The notes under the pieces were generated by a model. That model was not told where the DNA came from, made no database searches, and saw nothing but the letters and a program-made list of their open reading frames with translations. Positions 57,269 through 64,000 of a DNA stretch of 64,000 bases are shown here, piece by piece. How positions within the stretch are numbered: the first letter of the stretch is position 1; every line of letters begins with the position of its first letter. A program made the translations under genes and the position numbers. Source of the stretch: DATKIY01 sp963726755 (GTDB taxonomy: Bacteria; Actinomycetota; Actinomycetes; JAHEKZ01); NCBI GenBank assembly GCA_963726755.1, contig CAVSDB010000001.1:620001-684000 (forward strand), read 5' to 3'.

Positions 57269-58006
57269 CTAGTCCACGTCCGGGTGATGATGATGCGCGA
57301 ACGGCTCGTTCGCCGCCGCGACGATCGCCGCCGTCGGGGGACCGTCGTACTCGATGCGACCGTTGTTGACCCATACGACACGAGTGAGGTCGTCTGCGAA
57401 AGGGTCTAGATCGTGAGTGACCAGCGCGATCGTCGTACCCTCGCGACTGAGTTGTCCAAGTACGTCGGCAAGCGCTGCCTGTGCGTCAACGTCGACGCCG
57501 GCGGTGGGTTCGTCCAATACGAGCAGGTCGGTTTCGCTAGACAGCGCGCGTGCGATGAGCACTCGACGTTGCTGTCCGCCGGAGAGCTGATGGACGGGAC
57601 GACTTTGCAGGTCAGCGATTCCGGTGCGAACGAGCGCCTCGGCGACAGCTGCCCGATCCGCGCGGTTGGTTCGGTGCCACAAACCGCCACGCGCCAGGCG
57701 ACCGCTCGCGACTACCTCGCGAACGGTAGAGGGGATGGGACCGCCGACCGTCTGCCGCTGCGGAACGTAACCGATGCGCCATGGGTCCTTCACGTGCTCG
57801 GCGGGGAGCCCGAAGAGCTCGAGACTGCCGGAGAATCGGGCAGTCAGTCCCAGGAACGATTTTACGAGCGTCGACTTGCCTGATCCGTTTGCACCAACGA
57901 TTGCGACGTACTCACCCCGACTGAGGGTGAAGTCGATGTCGCGCAGAATGACGTTGGCCTCGTAGCCAATGCTGGCGTCGCGTAGTTCGACGAGGGCATC
58001 GGTCAT
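57269..58006 (-). CDS. znuC: Zinc ABC transporter ATP-binding protein
   Basis: 245 residues. Walker A GANGSGKST, Q-loop YVPQRQ, signature LSGGQQRRV, Walker B LLVLDEPTAGVD, H-loop LVTHD. Ends with a histidine-rich tail (HHHHPDVD) that may bind zinc. ATG overlaps the znuA stop. Confidence 0.95.
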   Translation of the reverse strand: MTDALVELRDASIGYEANVILRDIDFTLSRGEYVAIVGANGSGKSTLVKSFLGLTARFSGSLELFGLPAEHVKDPWRIGYVPQRQTVGGPIPSTVREVVASGRLARGGLWHRTNRADRAAVAEALVRTGIADLQSRPVHQLSGGQQRRVLIARALSSETDLLVLDEPTAGVDVDAQAALADVLGQLSREGTTIALVTHDLDPFADDLTRVVWVNNGRIEYDGPPTAAIVAAANEPFAHHHHPDVD

Positions 58007-58927
58007 TGGCAGACCAACCCAGCTTTGAGATTTGCCAGATTCGCCTTCATGATCGCGAGGTAGTCGTTGCCCTGCGATTGATCGGACAGCCCCTCGATCG
58101 GGTCGAGAACGTCGGTGGTTGTGCCAGTTTCCGCAGCGAGTGCTTGCGCGACGGCGGGGCTGCCAAGCGGTTCGTAGTAGATGGTCTGGACGCCGTGAGT
58201 CTTCACGAAGTCAGCAACTGCCGCGAGGTCCTGCGGGTTTGGTTCGGCTTCGGGAGTTAACCCGGTGAGTCCGACCTGGTCGAGTCCGTAGGCAGCGGCT
58301 AAGTAGCCGAACGCGCTATGGCTAGTGACGATTTCATGATGTGCGCAACTGGTCAGCGTCTTGCGGTACTGCGCGTCCAGTGATTCGAGGTCATGACGAA
58401 GGTCGAGAGCGTTGGCTTCGAACGTCGAACGTGACGAGGGGTCGAGGTCACTCATTGACTCGGCCACAGCGTCGGCGACGTCAGCTAGCCGCATTGGGTC
58501 GAGCCAGAAGTGCGGGTCAGTCTGCGACTCGCCGTTCGACGCTTCGCTGAGTGACAGGTCTGCGTCAGTGCTCACGTCCAGGGCTTGTCCCAGCGACTGC
58601 TGACTGACCGCGTCGTCGACGGCTGGCTGGAAACCCGCGAGGTAGACGATCAGGTCGGAGTCGACGAGTGCTCCGACGTCCTGGGGAGCGAGTTCGAGGT
58701 CGTGGGGTTCGGCCCCGGGTTTGGTCAGATCAGTGACGCTGACCTGGTCCCCACCGATGCGTTGGGCGACGTACTCGAGCGGGTAGAAGGCGGTCACGAC
58801 AGATAGCGCCGAGTCGGTGCTGCTTCCCGACGCGGACTCGTTCGTGCTGCACGCGGCGAGGAGGCAGACGCCCAGCACCAGGGCCGCGGAGACTCAGCAG
58901 CAGGCGGCTCGGTCGTCGATGATGCAC
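58003..58927 (-). CDS. znuA: Zinc ABC transporter substrate-binding lipoprotein (frameshift in signal peptide)
   Basis: About 307 residues, family A-1 (ZnuA/TroA). Zinc ligands in AEPHDLELAP, DPHFWLDPMR, TSHSAFGYLA and the C-terminal DPIEGLSDQS. The lipobox LLAAC follows a signal peptide that starts at GTG 58927 (HHRRPSRLLLSL) and is joined to VLGVCLLAAC only after dropping one base near 58887. The frame-intact part alone would lack the basic n-region. Captures zinc outside the membrane. Confidence 0.9.
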
Positions 58928-58946
58928 CGGCCCATCGTGAGGCTAA

Positions 58947-58961
58947 TGACAACGATTGTCA
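58947..58961 (-). promoter_or_regulatory. Zur box upstream of znuA
   Basis: TGACAACGATTGTCA, a 6-3-6 inverted repeat, lies 20 bases before the znuA start and fits the 7-1-7 TGAAAATGATTTTCA-type Zur boxes of actinobacteria. A TTGACA -35-like hexamer on the minus strand overlaps it, so bound Zur would block znuACB transcription when zinc is sufficient. Confidence 0.75.
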
Positions 58962-58990
58962 AAACGGATAACGCTGAGGCGGTTCATCGC

Positions 58991-59275
58991 CTAGAGGAAC
59001 CGGATGATCGCTTGCGACAAGATCAGCGCGACGACGGCCATTCGTACAGTTGACCGAGCAGTGGACTGTCGGCTCCAGCCGACCGCTGCCAACCAGGCCA
59101 AGAACAGGGCGACGAGCAGCAAGATCACTCCGCCGATGGGGTTGAACAGCGCGAGCCCAACGATGAGCGAGGCAGCGAGCGTCACCATGAACAACCAGCG
59201 CGGCAGCCGACTGAGGCGAATCAGCCAGGGTGCGCTGGCACGTTCGATGGCGTTGGGCCTGTAGTGGTCAGACAT
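58991..59275 (-). CDS. DUF6703-like small membrane protein
   Basis: 94 residues. Basic N-terminus (SAPWLIRLSRLPRWLF), then two close membrane segments (MVTLAASLIVGLALF; GGVILLLVALFLAWLAAV) and a third (VRMAVVALILSQAIIRFL). Similar proteins lie near glyS in other actinobacteria. Function unknown. Confidence 0.65.
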   Translation of the reverse strand: MSDHYRPNAIERASAPWLIRLSRLPRWLFMVTLAASLIVGLALFNPIGGVILLLVALFLAWLAAVGWSRQSTARSTVRMAVVALILSQAIIRFL

Positions 59276-59369
59276 GGTATGGCAGTCCTCGTACTAGCGT
59301 GGAAGGAGACTCCATCGTGCCGGACTGCCGATCGAGCGGCGTAGGAGGTCGAGGGGAGTCGGTTGGGAG

Positions 59370-59747
59370 ATGAGGAGCCGACGTCGAGATGAGGCTTGGA
59401 TTCGACCGACCGAGTTGACGTCTGTCCTCCAGTTTGAGGTATCGAAGCCGAAGAAGCAACCGACGTTGAGTCCGAGTTACGAGAGTGGCCGACCTATTCG
59501 ACGCACTTCCCGGTTGTCAGCGCGTCGAGGTCGGACGTGCGACCGACGATCCTGCGGTCTGGACGCTGGTGTCGACCTGGAAGTCGGTGGGGTAGTACCG
59601 ACGCGCATTGTCGTCTTACGACGTGAAAGCTTCGTCAACCTTTGCTCGGTCGAGCTGTTGGTGGAGCCGTCGGCGTTTGAGGTGCTCTACTCGCGAGTGA
59701 CGGTGTGGTTCCGAACCGCCACGAGTGCGCGGGGTAACCTGACGTGA
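59370..59747 (+). pseudogene. Antibiotic biosynthesis monooxygenase (ABM)-domain protein, degraded
   Basis: Pieces of one small ferredoxin-like ABM protein are readable in three frames: VLQFEVSKP, then EEATDVESELRE, then VADLFDALPGCQRVEVGRAT to WTLVSTWKSVG (59485-59592), YRRALSSYDVK (from 59596), LRQPLLGRAV and VEPSAFEVL. An in-frame TAG (59593-59595) falls between KSVG and YRRALSS, and there are at least four frame changes in 380 bases. A nonsense codon as well as shifts argues for real inactivation. ABM proteins of this type neighbour glyS in Streptomyces. No other gene lies in 59276-59768. Confidence 0.7.
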
Positions 59748-59783
59748 CGACCGCCGACCGCCAGCCGGATGGGATGGAACCTC

Positions 59784-61164
59784 GTGGCCCCCGACCTGAT
59801 CGACTCTGTTGTTTCGCTGAGTAAGCGTCGGGGATTCGCGTTCCCGAGTTCTGAGATCTACGGCGGTCAACGCGCGGCGTGGGACTACGGTCCGCTGGGC
59901 GTTGAGCTCAAGGAGAACGTCAAGCGTCAGTGGTGGCAGTCCGTCGTACGTGAGCGCGACGACGTCGTCGGTGTCGATACTTCGGTCATCCTCGCGCGCG
60001 AGGTGTGGGAGGCGTCCGGTCACGTCGATGCGTTCGCCGATCCACTGACCGAATGCACGGCGTGCCACAAGCGGTTCCGTGCCGACGAACTCGAAGAGGC
60101 GTTCGAGGCAAAGCACAAGCGTGCGCCAGAGTCGTTGGCGGAGATCAACTGTCCCGAACTGCGGGAACAAGGGGCAGTTCACCGAGCCACGACAGTTCAA
60201 CGGCTTGCTGCAGACGCACCTTGGCGCGGTGGATGACGGATCCGGTTTGGCGTACCTGCGTCCGGAGACTGCTCAGGGCATGTTCATCTCGTTCGCGCAG
60301 GTGCTGCAGGTGTCACGTCGTAAGCCGCCCTTTGGCATCGCGAACATCGGCAAGTCGTTCCGCAACGAGATCACGCCGGGGAACTTCATCTTCCGGACGC
60401 GGGAGTTCGAGCAGATGGAGATGGAGTTCTTCGTCAAGCCTGGGACCGACGAGCAGTGGCATCAGGAGTGGATCGATGCGCGGGTCGCTTGGTTCACCGG
60501 ACTTGGGATCCGTCCTGAAAACTTGCGGCTGTACGAGCATCCCAAGGAGAAGTTGTCGCACTACTCGAAGCGAACCGTCGACATCGAGTACCGGTTCAAC
60601 TTCGGTGGCAAGGAGTTCAGTGAACTCGAGGGGATCGCTAACCGCGGTGACTACGACCTAAAGACGCACGCGGCGGCGTCCGGTCAGGATCTGTCGTTCT
60701 TCGATCAGGAGGCCGGCGAACGGTGGGTGCCGTACGTCGTCGAGCCCGCCGTCGGTGTGAACCGCGCGATGCTGGCGTTCATGCTCGACGCCTACACCGA
60801 GGACGAAGCACCGAACGCGAAGGGTGGCGTCGACAAGCGGACGCTGTTGCGGCTTGATCCGAGGCTGGCGCCGGTGAAGGTAGCGGTGCTGCCGCTGTCT
60901 CGTAACGCCGACCTGTCGCCGAAGGCACGCGATCTGGCGGCGGAGTTACGCCGTCGATGGAACGTCGAGTTCGACGATGCCGGGGCGATCGGACGTCGTT
61001 ACCGCCGGCAAGACGAGATCGGCACGCCGTACTGCGTCACCGTCGACTTCGACACGTTGGACGACCACGCGGTGACCATCCGCGAGCGCGACAGCATGAA
61101 GCAAGACCGAATCGCGCTCGACCAAGTCGTCTCGCACCTCACCCCCAACCTCCCACCCTTCTAA
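59784..61164 (+). CDS. glyS: Glycyl-tRNA synthetase (alpha2 type; frameshifted)
   Basis: About 460 residues, class II synthetase. RRGFAFPSSEIYGGQRAAWDYGPLG (start of catalytic domain), YLRPETAQGMF, IGKSFRNEITPGNFIFRTREFEQME (motif 2) and PYVVEPAVGVNRAML (motif 3). One extra base near 60154 (TCCCGAAC for TCCGAAC) separates INCP from NCGNKGQFTEPRQF, which together make the zinc-binding cysteine cluster. GTG 59784 is the usual start; ATG 59769 is also in frame. Essential, so probably a sequence error. Confidence 0.94.
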
Positions 61165-61177
61165 CCCCCTCCCACCA

Positions 61178-61243
61178 TTTTCTAAGAACGACGCGTTCTC
61201 CCACACTGGTGCAACAAACTCCGCATTCATGCTGTGGAAAACC
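61178..61243 (+). repeat. Left 66-bp terminal inverted repeat of the DUF559 cassette
   Basis: Matches the reverse complement of 62321-62386 at 65 of 66 positions (mismatch at 61225). Contains an inner 6-3-6 dyad, AGAACG-ACG-CGTTCT. It starts 13 bases after the glyS stop. Confidence 0.95.
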
Positions 61244-61260
61244 GAAGACCTCAGCAGTTC

Positions 61261-62247
61261 TCACTCATCGGAGAACGTCCCGATTGGCTTCACGATGACG
61301 TCGGGCCGGGGTCGGGTCAGCGCGTATTGGTGAGATTCGCGGATGATTCGCAGGGTCTCGGACGGATTGCGACGCATCAGCGCTGGGACGATGTGGACGA
61401 CGACAAGTCCCGCAGCGCCGTAACGGGTGGCTCGGCCGAGAGTGTTCGTCCAGTCCTCGCCTTTGGAGTGGTGCTCTTCCGACTCAACCTCGAGAACGGT
61501 CATCGACTCTTCGATCAGGCCGTCGGGTTGGGCGAGGAACTCCCCGTTCGCGCGGTAGAGCCGCGGATTCCACAGCGGTGTTGGCAAGTTTGTGCGCGCG
61601 ACGAAGTCTCGAAGCTCAGCCTCGGGGACTGATTGGACGCCGGCGCGCGCCTCAACAAGGCAGTCGCCGAGCAACGCCGTGCCGCGGCGTTGTGCGTGTC
61701 GTAACTCGGTAGCTAGGTCCGCCAGATCAACCATGCCGCGTTGGATGGCTTCGAGCGTGAAAGCCCGCGTCGTACGGCGATCGGTGATGCGGCGTGCGGC
61801 GTCGACGATTGACCGAGCCAGGGTCGCGCATGGAGCTCCGTCCAGATTGGTGACGGTGGGAGGGCGTTGTGAGCGTTCGACGACGGCGAAGCCGGCGGAC
61901 TTGCGGTGGCGCTCGATGGGAATGACGACGTGTACCGGAGCGAGAGCTGGGTCAGCTGGAACGTACTTGATACCCCAGCGACGCATCGCCGATGCACCGG
62001 TCAGCACCGAGCCATCCCCGGCGAACAGCAGCGCTGCTGTCTCGCGTTGCTCGACGGTGAGCGGTTCGTCGGAGACGCAGTAGGTTGCTGGTAGCACGCG
62101 ACGCCATTGACCGCCGGTCCGGACGCGGCGTCCCAAGGTCGAGCGTTGGATCCCGATCTCGGCGAGCTGCGCCGACGTGATCAGGCCGTGCTGATCGCCG
62201 GCAACCCACTCAACGGCGTCCAGGAGGTCACGCATTCGTAGACTCAT
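61261..62247 (-). CDS. AbiEi-like winged-helix plus DUF559 nuclease-like protein
   Basis: 328 residues. The N-terminal winged helix (residues 1-60: HGLITSAQLAEIGIQRSTLG, RVRTGGQWRRVLPATYCVS) resembles the antitoxin-type AbiEi domain. The middle region is alpha/beta. The C-terminal 110 residues look like a PD-(D/E)XK/DUF559 fold: VPEAELRDFV, QPDGLIEESMTVLEVESEEHH, then YGAAGLVVVHIVP. The D...ExE pattern is compatible with a nuclease site, with E replacing the usual lysine. No AbiEii-type toxin gene is adjacent. ATG 62247 is the only sensible start; the open frame upstream runs antisense to dusB. Confidence 0.75.
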   Translation of the reverse strand: MSLRMRDLLDAVEWVAGDQHGLITSAQLAEIGIQRSTLGRRVRTGGQWRRVLPATYCVSDEPLTVEQRETAALLFAGDGSVLTGASAMRRWGIKYVPADPALAPVHVVIPIERHRKSAGFAVVERSQRPPTVTNLDGAPCATLARSIVDAARRITDRRTTRAFTLEAIQRGMVDLADLATELRHAQRRGTALLGDCLVEARAGVQSVPEAELRDFVARTNLPTPLWNPRLYRANGEFLAQPDGLIEESMTVLEVESEEHHSKGEDWTNTLGRATRYGAAGLVVVHIVPALMRRNPSETLRIIRESHQYALTRPRPDVIVKPIGTFSDE

Positions 62248-62279
62248 GGCGGCAGGGTCCCTTACAGGGTCGTCAGGTG

Positions 62280-62307
62280 CCGTACGTGAAGTCGCAACTG
62301 TGTACGG
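62280..62307 (-). promoter_or_regulatory. Inverted repeat upstream of the DUF559/AbiEi-like gene
   Basis: CCGTAC (62280-62285) and GTACGG (62302-62307) with a 16-base spacer lie 33 bases before the start codon, inside the cassette. AbiEi-type proteins repress their own operons through inverted repeats, so this is a candidate operator. Confidence 0.4.
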
Positions 62308-62320
62308 ATCCGAAACCCGA

Positions 62321-62386
62321 GGTTTTCCACAGCATGAAGGCGGAGTTTGTTGCACCAGTGTGGGAGAACGCGTCGTTCTTAGAAAA
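62321..62386 (-). repeat. Right 66-bp terminal inverted repeat of the DUF559 cassette
   Basis: Reverse complement of 61178-61243 with one mismatch. It ends 2 bases before the first possible dusB start codon, so the outer end of the repeat (AAAAGGG junction) may provide the dusB ribosome binding site. Confidence 0.95.
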
Positions 62387-62388
62387 GG

Positions 62389-63519
62389 GTGAGTGGGGTG
62401 GCGGGGTTGCGGATTGGGTCGGTCAGCGTTGATGTTCCGGTCGTCCTTGCCCCGATGGCTGGGATCACCAACGCGGCGTTTCGACGGCTGGCGCACGAGC
62501 AGGGTGCCGGCCTTTACGTCTGCGAGATGATCACCAGCCGCGGCATCGTCGAACGCCAAGCCAAGACCCTGTCGATGCTCACGTTCGATCCCCTCGAACA
62601 GATCCGCTCCGTGCAGTTGTACGGCGTCGACCCGCTGTACGTCGGCCAGGCCGTCGACATACTTGGCGCCGAGTTCGGCGTCCATCACGTTGACCTGAAC
62701 TTCGGCTGCCCCGTCCCCAAGGTCACTCGAAAAGGCGGCGGTGCGGCGCTCCCCTGGAAGCGAGGGCTGCTGCGCGACATCTTGGACGCCGCCGTGAAAG
62801 CCGCAGCCCCGTACGACATCCCGGTCACCATGAAGACTCGCATGGGAATTGACGCCGATCACCTCACTTACCTAGACGCTGGACGCATCGCGCAGGACGC
62901 AGGTTGTGCCGCCATTGCACTGCACGGTCGAACTGCCGACCAGCACTACTCCGGGACCGCCGACTGGGACGCGATCACGGCTCTCAAACAACAGGTCGAC
63001 ATCCCCGTCCTCGGCAACGGCGACATCTGGGAGGCCTCGGACGCCATCGCGATGATGCAGCAAACCGGTTGCGACGGCGTCGTCATCGGGCGCGGCTGCC
63101 TCGGCCGCCCCTGGCTCTTTCGCGACCTCGCCGCAGCGTTCAACAACCAGCCGCGGCCCCCGCAGCCGGATCTTGCCTACGTCGCCGCGACACTTCGACG
63201 CCATGCCGAGCTGCTCGCAGATCTCATGGGCGAAGAACGGGGATTGGCCGATCTCCGCAAGCACATGGCCTGGTATTTCAAGGGGTTTATCGTCGGAAGT
63301 GACATCCGATCTTCACTCGGCAAGGTCTCGTCGCTCGACGAACTGGACGTGCTGCTGGCCCGTATCGACACCGACCAGCCCTTCCCGATGTCCGAAGTTG
63401 GCGTACCGCGCGGCCGTCAGGGGACGCCGCGTCGCGTCGTGCTGCCCGAGGGGTGGCTCGACAGTCAAGAACACGCCGTCCTCGGCGCGGACGCCGAACT
63501 CGACCTTGGCGGTGGCTGA
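62389..63519 (+). CDS. dusB: tRNA-dihydrouridine synthase (DusB-like)
   Basis: 376 residues, FMN-dependent TIM barrel. VVLAPMAGITNAAFRRL, MITSRGIVERQ, VQLYGVDP, VDLNFGCPVPKVTRKGGGAAL (catalytic cysteine in NFGCP), TMKTRMGID, LHGRTADQHYSG and NGDIWEASDA are all present. Reduces uridines in the tRNA D-loop. GTG 62389 or GTG 62398; the second has AAAGGG at a better distance. Its upstream region is replaced by the cassette's right repeat. Confidence 0.95.
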   Translation: MSGVAGLRIGSVSVDVPVVLAPMAGITNAAFRRLAHEQGAGLYVCEMITSRGIVERQAKTLSMLTFDPLEQIRSVQLYGVDPLYVGQAVDILGAEFGVHHVDLNFGCPVPKVTRKGGGAALPWKRGLLRDILDAAVKAAAPYDIPVTMKTRMGIDADHLTYLDAGRIAQDAGCAAIALHGRTADQHYSGTADWDAITALKQQVDIPVLGNGDIWEASDAIAMMQQTGCDGVVIGRGCLGRPWLFRDLAAAFNNQPRPPQPDLAYVAATLRRHAELLADLMGEERGLADLRKHMAWYFKGFIVGSDIRSSLGKVSSLDELDVLLARIDTDQPFPMSEVGVPRGRQGTPRRVVLPEGWLDSQEHAVLGADAELDLGGG

Positions 63520-63561
63520 CCCAGATAGTGTTGAGCATGGGCTGGACGGAGGGGTCGTCAG

Positions 63562-64000
63562 ATGCGCTACGTCTTTGACTTCTCCGAGGGGGACATGCAC
63601 GCCAAGGATCTCCTCGGCGGCAAGGGCGCCAACTTGGCAGAGATGACGCGTCTTGGCCTGCCCGTCCCGCACGGCTTCACCATCACTACCGAGGCGTGCC
63701 GCGCCTACCGACTCACCAAGATCACTCCTGCAGGCCTTGCCGCCGAAGTCACCAACCACATCGCGCAGCTGGAAGCCAGCATGGGTCGCTCGCTCGGCGA
63801 CGCCAACGACCCCCTGCTGGTGTCCGTGAGGTCGGGTGCAGCGTTTTCGATGCCGGGGATGATGGAGACCGTCCTCAACGTCGGGCTCAACGACACCACG
63901 GTCTTGGCACTCGCAAAGTCGTCCGGTGACGCGCGGTTCGCGTGGGACTCGTATCGACGACTGCTGCAGATGTTCGGACGTACGTGCATGGGCGTTGATC
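63562..64000 (+). CDS. ppdK: Pyruvate, phosphate dikinase (N-terminal part; runs off the window)
   Basis: 146 codons visible, continuing past the window end. RYVFDFSEGDMHAKDLLGGKGANLAEMTRLGLPVPHGF is the nucleotide-binding N-terminus, followed by LLVSVRSGAAFSMPGMMETVLNVGLND and FAWDSYRRLLQMFG. Interconverts pyruvate, ATP and Pi with PEP, AMP and PPi. dusB-ppdK adjacency is known in other actinobacteria. No frameshift in the visible part. Confidence 0.94.
   Translation, partial: MRYVFDFSEGDMHAKDLLGGKGANLAEMTRLGLPVPHGFTITTEACRAYRLTKITPAGLAAEVTNHIAQLEASMGRSLGDANDPLLVSVRSGAAFSMPGMMETVLNVGLNDTTVLALAKSSGDARFAWDSYRRLLQMFGRTCMGVD

Larger units (their letters stand above)
61178..62386. mobile_element. 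1.2-kb TIR-bounded cassette carrying only a DUF559/AbiEi-like gene
   Basis: 66-bp inverted repeats (65/66 identical) enclose a single gene with its own upstream region and no transposase or integrase. It sits cleanly between glyS and dusB. I see no target-site duplication. It may be a non-autonomous mobile unit moved in trans, a nuclease-driven selfish element, or an invertible segment. Confidence 0.6.

Noticed and set aside
59276..59369. Small minus-strand ORF upstream of the DUF6703-like gene
   Set aside because: No conserved features, and the region overlaps the decayed ABM gene; treated as non-coding.
349..60154. Programmed ribosomal frameshifting at the many frame breaks
   Set aside because: No shared slippery heptamer or downstream structure; sites differ in sequence, most need one base removed, and the genes involved are not known to frameshift.
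61178..62386. Standard insertion sequence
   Set aside because: No transposase-like ORF (no DDE or HUH motifs) inside the repeats and no visible target duplication; classed as a cassette instead.
62248..62862. N-terminal extension of the DUF559/AbiEi-like frame
   Set aside because: Reads through the right inverted repeat and antisense to dusB; the family N-terminus begins at ATG 62247.

Overview
This window reads as chromosomal core DNA of a high-GC actinobacterium (Actinomycetota). The gene order is the classical actinobacterial one: mrdA-rodA, radical SAM/DUF2344, RNase E/G, rplU-rpmA-obg-proB-proA-nadD-LytR-rsfS-phosphatase, tRNA-Ala, leuS-degV-comEA-comEC-holA-rpsT-lepA-hemW-hrcA-dnaJ-rsmE-HIT-phoH-ybeY-CNNM-era, then leuA, recO-uppS, zur-smtB-znuBCA, glyS, dusB and ppdK. 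The recO-uppS / zur-smtB / glyS cluster and the smtB-zur pair resemble Mycobacterium. Starts are often GTG, and many genes overlap by ATGA or GTGA. I cannot name the genus.

Layout. 1-2.4 kb: cell-elongation PBP2 (5' end outside the window) and RodA. 2.5-7.8 kb: tRNA/RNA-linked radical SAM pair and RNase E/G. 7.9-16.1 kb: ribosome, proline and NAD genes. 16.1-19 kb: tRNA-Ala, a membrane protein and a diguanylate cyclase. 19-28.3 kb: leuS, degV, a scarred locus with a broken nucleotidyl cyclase and a second partial degV, a secreted C11 protease, and comEA/comEC. 28.3-38.6 kb: secreted beta-propeller protein, holA, rpsT, lepA, MOSC, acyl-CoA synthetase, hemW. 38.7-46.2 kb: CIRCE-hrcA-dnaJ-rsmE-HIT-phoH-ybeY-CNNM-era. 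46.2-53.4 kb: AI-2E permease, leuA with a leucine-rich leader peptide and hairpin, M14 peptidase, recO. 53.4-59.3 kb: uppS, a DUF222/HNH (13E12-type) gene and a complete zinc-homeostasis block. 59.3-64 kb: ABM pseudogene, glyS, a DUF559/AbiEi-like gene enclosed by 66-bp inverted repeats, dusB and the start of ppdK.

Two things stand out. (1) The 1.2-kb unit at 61178-62386 is bounded by near-perfect 66-bp inverted repeats and carries one gene only, a winged-helix plus nuclease-like protein. It looks like a transposase-less mobile or invertible cassette between two housekeeping genes. (2) Single-base frame shifts interrupt many conserved genes (mrdA, DUF2344, obg, proB, leuS, comEA, comEC, ybeY, znuA, glyS and others). 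Several are essential, so most are probably sequence errors. A few loci (the degV copy, the cyclase, the ABM gene) also show nonsense mutations or truncation and look genuinely decayed. Broken genes are given as one feature spanning the intended reading frame, with the shift position noted.
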